Assembly (NCBI GenBank): GCA_902803365.1
Contig: CADCPU010000076.1
Span: 1-11,373 of the forward strand
Length of the DNA: 11,373 nucleotides
DNA from: Oscillospiraceae bacterium
GTDB lineage: Bacteria; Bacillota_A; Clostridia; Saccharofermentanales; Saccharofermentanaceae
Reading direction: 5' to 3'
The position numbers were made by a program, and so were the translations under genes. Each line of letters starts with the position of its first letter. Within the stretch, counting starts at the first letter, position 1. Below, piece by piece: positions 8,588 through 11,373 of the stretch. The notes beneath the pieces are model-generated. The model searched no databases and had not been told where the DNA came from. It worked only from the letters and a program-made list of their open reading frames with translations.

Positions 8588-10735
8588 TCAGCTCTCCGAA
8601 GAAGAAGACTTGCTCTTCTTTGCATTTGATGAACAGTCTTTATTGGCACACTTGCAGTACTTCTTGCCCCTGAAGGACTTCCATACCATATAAGAACCGC
8701 AGACTTCACACTTCTTGTCATTTACAGGAAGATCCCATGAGATGAAGTCGCAATTAGGATCGCTTCCCTGCTTCTCGCAGATATAGAAAGTCTTGTTCTT
8801 GTGCTTTCTCGACTGTCTTACGAGGAGCTCGGAACCGCAGTAAGGGCAAACAGCACCTGTTGCCTTGACCTTGATATTATCCGTATAATCGCACTCCGGG
8901 AAATTCGAGCATGCGATGAACTTACCGAATCTGCCGGCCTTGATAAGGAGCTCGCCCTTGCCGCACTTAGGACATGTCTCGCCTGTGTGCTCTTCCTCGA
9001 ACTTGACCTTCTCGATGGACTTGGCTGCCGCATCGATCTGCTCGTGGAACTTAGGATAGAACGAATCGATTACTGATACCCAGTCTGTCTTGCCTGTCTC
9101 GACTTCATCGAGCCTGCTTTCCATATCGGCCGTAAAGGAAACGTCTACGATCTCCTTGAAGTTATCTGCGAGCATATTCGTAACAAGCTTACCGAGATCG
9201 GTGATCTTGATGAGCCTGCCTTCTTTTCTTACATAATCACGCTCAAGGATCGTGGAGATGGTCGGAGCGTATGTCGAAGGACGTCCGATACCGTTTTCTT
9301 CGAGTGCCTTGATGAGCGTTGCTTCTGTATAGTACGGCGGAGGGAGCGTGTGCTTCTGTTCGCCTGTTACACCGAGGTTAGCGAGAGCTTCACCTTCCTT
9401 GATCTCAGGAAGCTTGACCTTGGAATCGTCTTCCTCAGTCTCAGTCTCGTCATTTACATCTGCATAAACTGCCAGGAAGCCCTGGAATACGACTGTCTCG
9501 CCCTGTGTCCTGAAGATCTGATCTCCGCAGCGAAGATCCAAAGATACTGTATCTACAACTGCAGATGCCATCTGAGATGAGATAAAGCGCTCCCAGATGA
9601 GCTTGTAGAGCTTGAACTGATCGGGCTGGAGAGATGACTTGATCTCTTCAGGCGGGAACTCAAAATGAGTCGGTCTGATAGCCTCGTGAGCATCCTGTGA
9701 TGAATTCTTGTTCTTGTATGATCTCTTCTTCTCAGGCAGGAACTCCTTACCGTAGCGCTCAGCGATATACTGATCCGCAAAAGCCATAGCCTCATCGGAT
9801 ATTCTTACGGAGTCCGTACGGATATAGGATACGAGAGCGTTCTGGCCGTGGCCGTCGATCTCGACACCTTCATAGAGCTGCTGAGCAACTGACATGGTCT
9901 TTCTTGAAGAAAAGCCGAGTCTTCTTGAAGCTTCCTGCTGAAGCGTTGATGTCGTAAACGGAGGATAAGGATTTCTGCTCTTCTGGCCCTTCTTGACCGA
10001 AGCTGCCGTAAACTCCTTACCTTCAACTGCCTTAAGGACCTGATCGGCCTCAGCCTTGTTGTTGAGCTTGACCTTCTCAGCCTTACCGTCCTTTTCGATA
10101 CCGTAGTATCTTGCCTTGAATCGGTGATCGATCGTCTTTGGTGACAAAGATGCGTTAACGAGCCAGTACTCCTCAGGGACAAATGCGTCGATCTCGGCAT
10201 CGCGGTCCATAACGATCTTAGTCGCAACGGACTGAACGCGGCCTGCAGACAGACCCTTCCTGATCTTCTGCCAGAGGAGCGGAGACAATTCGTAACCTAC
10301 GAGACGATCGAGGATACGTCTTGCCTGCTGTGAATTGAACAGATCAAGGTCGATCTTTCTCGGATGAGTGATAGCATCCTGAACGGCCTTCTTAGTGATC
10401 TCGTTAAAAGTGATCCTGCATTCTGTATCTACATTTATATTAAGCGTCTTTGCAATATGCCATGCAATTGCTTCTCCCTCACGGTCCGGGTCGGTTGCGA
10501 TATAAACAAAATCGGACTCTTTGCTGAGTTCCTTAAGTTCCTTGATGACCTTCTCCTTACCGCGCATATTTATATAGATCGGCTTATAGCCGTTTCTTAC
10601 ATCTACAGCGAGCGTAGCCGAAGGAAGATCCCTAATATGTCCTACGGAAGCCGCTATCCTATAATCTTTGCCCAAGTATCTCCCTATTGTCTTTGCCTTA
10701 GCCGGAGACTCCACTATTACCAAATATTTCGACAT
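8588..10735 (-). CDS. topA: DNA topoisomerase I (type IA)
   Basis: Relaxes negatively supercoiled DNA by cutting one strand through a 5'-phosphotyrosine bond. The 715-residue protein is full length. It shows the TOPRIM domain with E9 in VESPAKAKTI and the metal triad D82, D84 and E86 in TDPDREGE; the GLSAGRVQSV block (161-170); the active-site Y304 in YIRTDS; HEAIRPT (350-356); and ENGIGRPSTYA (480-490). Three C-terminal zinc ribbons follow: C588/C591/C609/C615, C630/C633/C653/C662, and C676/C679 with C694 or C696 and C701. The last residues form a lysine- and serine-rich tail, typical of Firmicute TopA proteins. AGGTGAT lies 4 bases before the start. It sits 44 bp after dprA; a weak TATGAT (10762-10757) in that gap could be a -10, but no -35 supports it. 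Confidence 0.97.
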   Translation of the reverse strand: MSKYLVIVESPAKAKTIGRYLGKDYRIAASVGHIRDLPSATLAVDVRNGYKPIYINMRGKEKVIKELKELSKESDFVYIATDPDREGEAIAWHIAKTLNINVDTECRITFNEITKKAVQDAITHPRKIDLDLFNSQQARRILDRLVGYELSPLLWQKIRKGLSAGRVQSVATKIVMDRDAEIDAFVPEEYWLVNASLSPKTIDHRFKARYYGIEKDGKAEKVKLNNKAEADQVLKAVEGKEFTAASVKKGQKSRNPYPPFTTSTLQQEASRRLGFSSRKTMSVAQQLYEGVEIDGHGQNALVSYIRTDSVRISDEAMAFADQYIAERYGKEFLPEKKRSYKNKNSSQDAHEAIRPTHFEFPPEEIKSSLQPDQFKLYKLIWERFISSQMASAVVDTVSLDLRCGDQIFRTQGETVVFQGFLAVYADVNDETETEEDDSKVKLPEIKEGEALANLGVTGEQKHTLPPPYYTEATLIKALEENGIGRPSTYAPTISTILERDYVRKEGRLIKITDLGKLVTNMLADNFKEIVDVSFTADMESRLDEVETGKTDWVSVIDSFYPKFHEQIDAAAKSIEKVKFEEEHTGETCPKCGKGELLIKAGRFGKFIACSNFPECDYTDNIKVKATGAVCPYCGSELLVRQSRKHKNKTFYICEKQGSDPNCDFISWDLPVNDKKCEVCGSYMVWKSFRGKKYCKCANKDCSSNAKKSKSSSSES

Positions 10736-10779
10736 GTAATCACCTGTTTAAAAATAATCATACAGTTTATACATATACT

Positions 10780-11373
10780 TCATTGTTTAAAAATTGTCAA
10801 AACAAATTTTCCGTGCTCCACGGTCACGCGTCCGTCGATCTCCATTTCAGACAAAAGCGCCGATACCTTAAAATACGGCTGTTTAAGAATTGCCACGAGC
10901 TCGTCCGAAGTCTTGGGCTTCACGCTCAATATCTCCTCTATCGCCTTCTTGACCGATACGTCATCTGATAATTCCTCCTTGGTGTCATCGAAAACGTTAA
11001 CGCCCTTTTCGATAAGCTTCATATAACTTCGCTCGGCGATCTCCTGAATGACATCACCGCTCTTAAGAAGGATATTGGCTCCGTCATTGATGAGCCTTAA
11101 TCCGCCCATCGCAAATTCACTATATATAGTATTAGGTAATACATATACCTCTTTACCATATGCCGCCGCGAAGGATGCCGTATGAAGAGTACCGCTGTGA
11201 CTTCCCGCTTCCATGACAAGACAGCAGTCGGATATGGCGGATATCAGACGGTTCCTTGAAGGAAAATACTGTTTCTGCGCCTTGGTGCCCGGAGGCATCT
11301 CCGATATGATGAGCCCCTTCTCAGTCATTGAATCATAGATATCCTTATTGGCCCACGGATAAATGTTATCGGG
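10780..11373 (-). CDS. dprA: DNA-processing protein DprA, 3' part
   Basis: The frame is open through the right edge, so the 5' part lies outside the window; the first in-frame ATG (11328) is internal. The 197 visible codons cover the second half of the Rossmann-fold core and the C-terminal winged helix. DprA binds incoming single-stranded DNA and loads RecA during natural transformation. Signatures are DNIYP near the window edge, GLIISEMPPGT, FPSRNRLISAISDCCLVMEAGSHSGTL (family FPxRNRIIAGLS...VVEA...SGSL), and GGLRLINDGA. The 'VPG' motif reads LPN here, a small departure. The last about 60 residues (KPKTSDELVAILKQPYFKVSALLSEMEIDGRV) match the DprA winged helix. dprA-topA-trmFO is a common Firmicute order. 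The gene is widespread even in bacteria not known to be transformable, so it alone does not show competence. Confidence 0.93.
   Translation of the reverse strand, partial: PDNIYPWANKDIYDSMTEKGLIISEMPPGTKAQKQYFPSRNRLISAISDCCLVMEAGSHSGTLHTASFAAAYGKEVYVLPNTIYSEFAMGGLRLINDGANILLKSGDVIQEIAERSYMKLIEKGVNVFDDTKEELSDDVSVKKAIEEILSVKPKTSDELVAILKQPYFKVSALLSEMEIDGRVTVEHGKFVLTIFKQ

Noticed and set aside
10364..11026. Plus-strand open frame of 220 codons across the topA/dprA junction
   Set aside because: It overlaps two well-supported minus-strand genes, has no plausible start signals and no recognisable domain.

Overview
The window looks like chromosomal, not mobile, DNA from a low-to-moderate-GC Gram-positive anaerobe of the class Clostridia. 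Three things point there: the order dprA-topA-trmFO, which is typical of Firmicutes; a folate/FAD-dependent TrmFO; and a secreted protein with DUF4214 repeats like those common in gut and rumen Clostridia. I cannot name the genus from the sequence.

Layout, left to right. Positions 1-167 hold four 42-bp repeats, each carrying a 17-bp palindrome. A strong intrinsic terminator (about 185-223) follows; it reads leftward and closes a large minus-strand gene (242-2440). That gene encodes a secreted 732-residue protein with four beta-rich repeats and two DUF4214 modules. A 159-bp divergent promoter region (2441-2599) carries an extended -10 element for each direction. On the plus strand lies a two-gene queuosine operon, queA-tgt (2600-4771). 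It ends at a terminator hairpin that sits inside the 3' end of the converging gene.

From the right edge leftward to 4776 runs one minus-strand gene series: dprA (5' part beyond the window), topA, trmFO, a DUF624/YesL-like membrane protein, a membrane-anchored PP2C-type protein phosphatase, and a short degenerate PP2C-like protein. Spacing is tight: 44 bp, 3 bp, a 1-bp TAATG overlap, 63 bp and 9 bp. dprA (DNA uptake/recombination), topA (DNA relaxation) and trmFO (tRNA m5U54) are housekeeping genes. The last three look like an accessory signalling and membrane module added to the end of that block, possibly with its own promoter before the phosphatase gene.

The points most worth a second look are the palindromic 42-bp repeats with mutually exclusive hairpins, the phosphatase/pseudophosphatase pair, and the unusual secreted DUF4214 protein. 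I saw no CRISPR array, insertion sequence, tRNA, rRNA or phage gene. No stretch longer than 300 bases lacks a gene.
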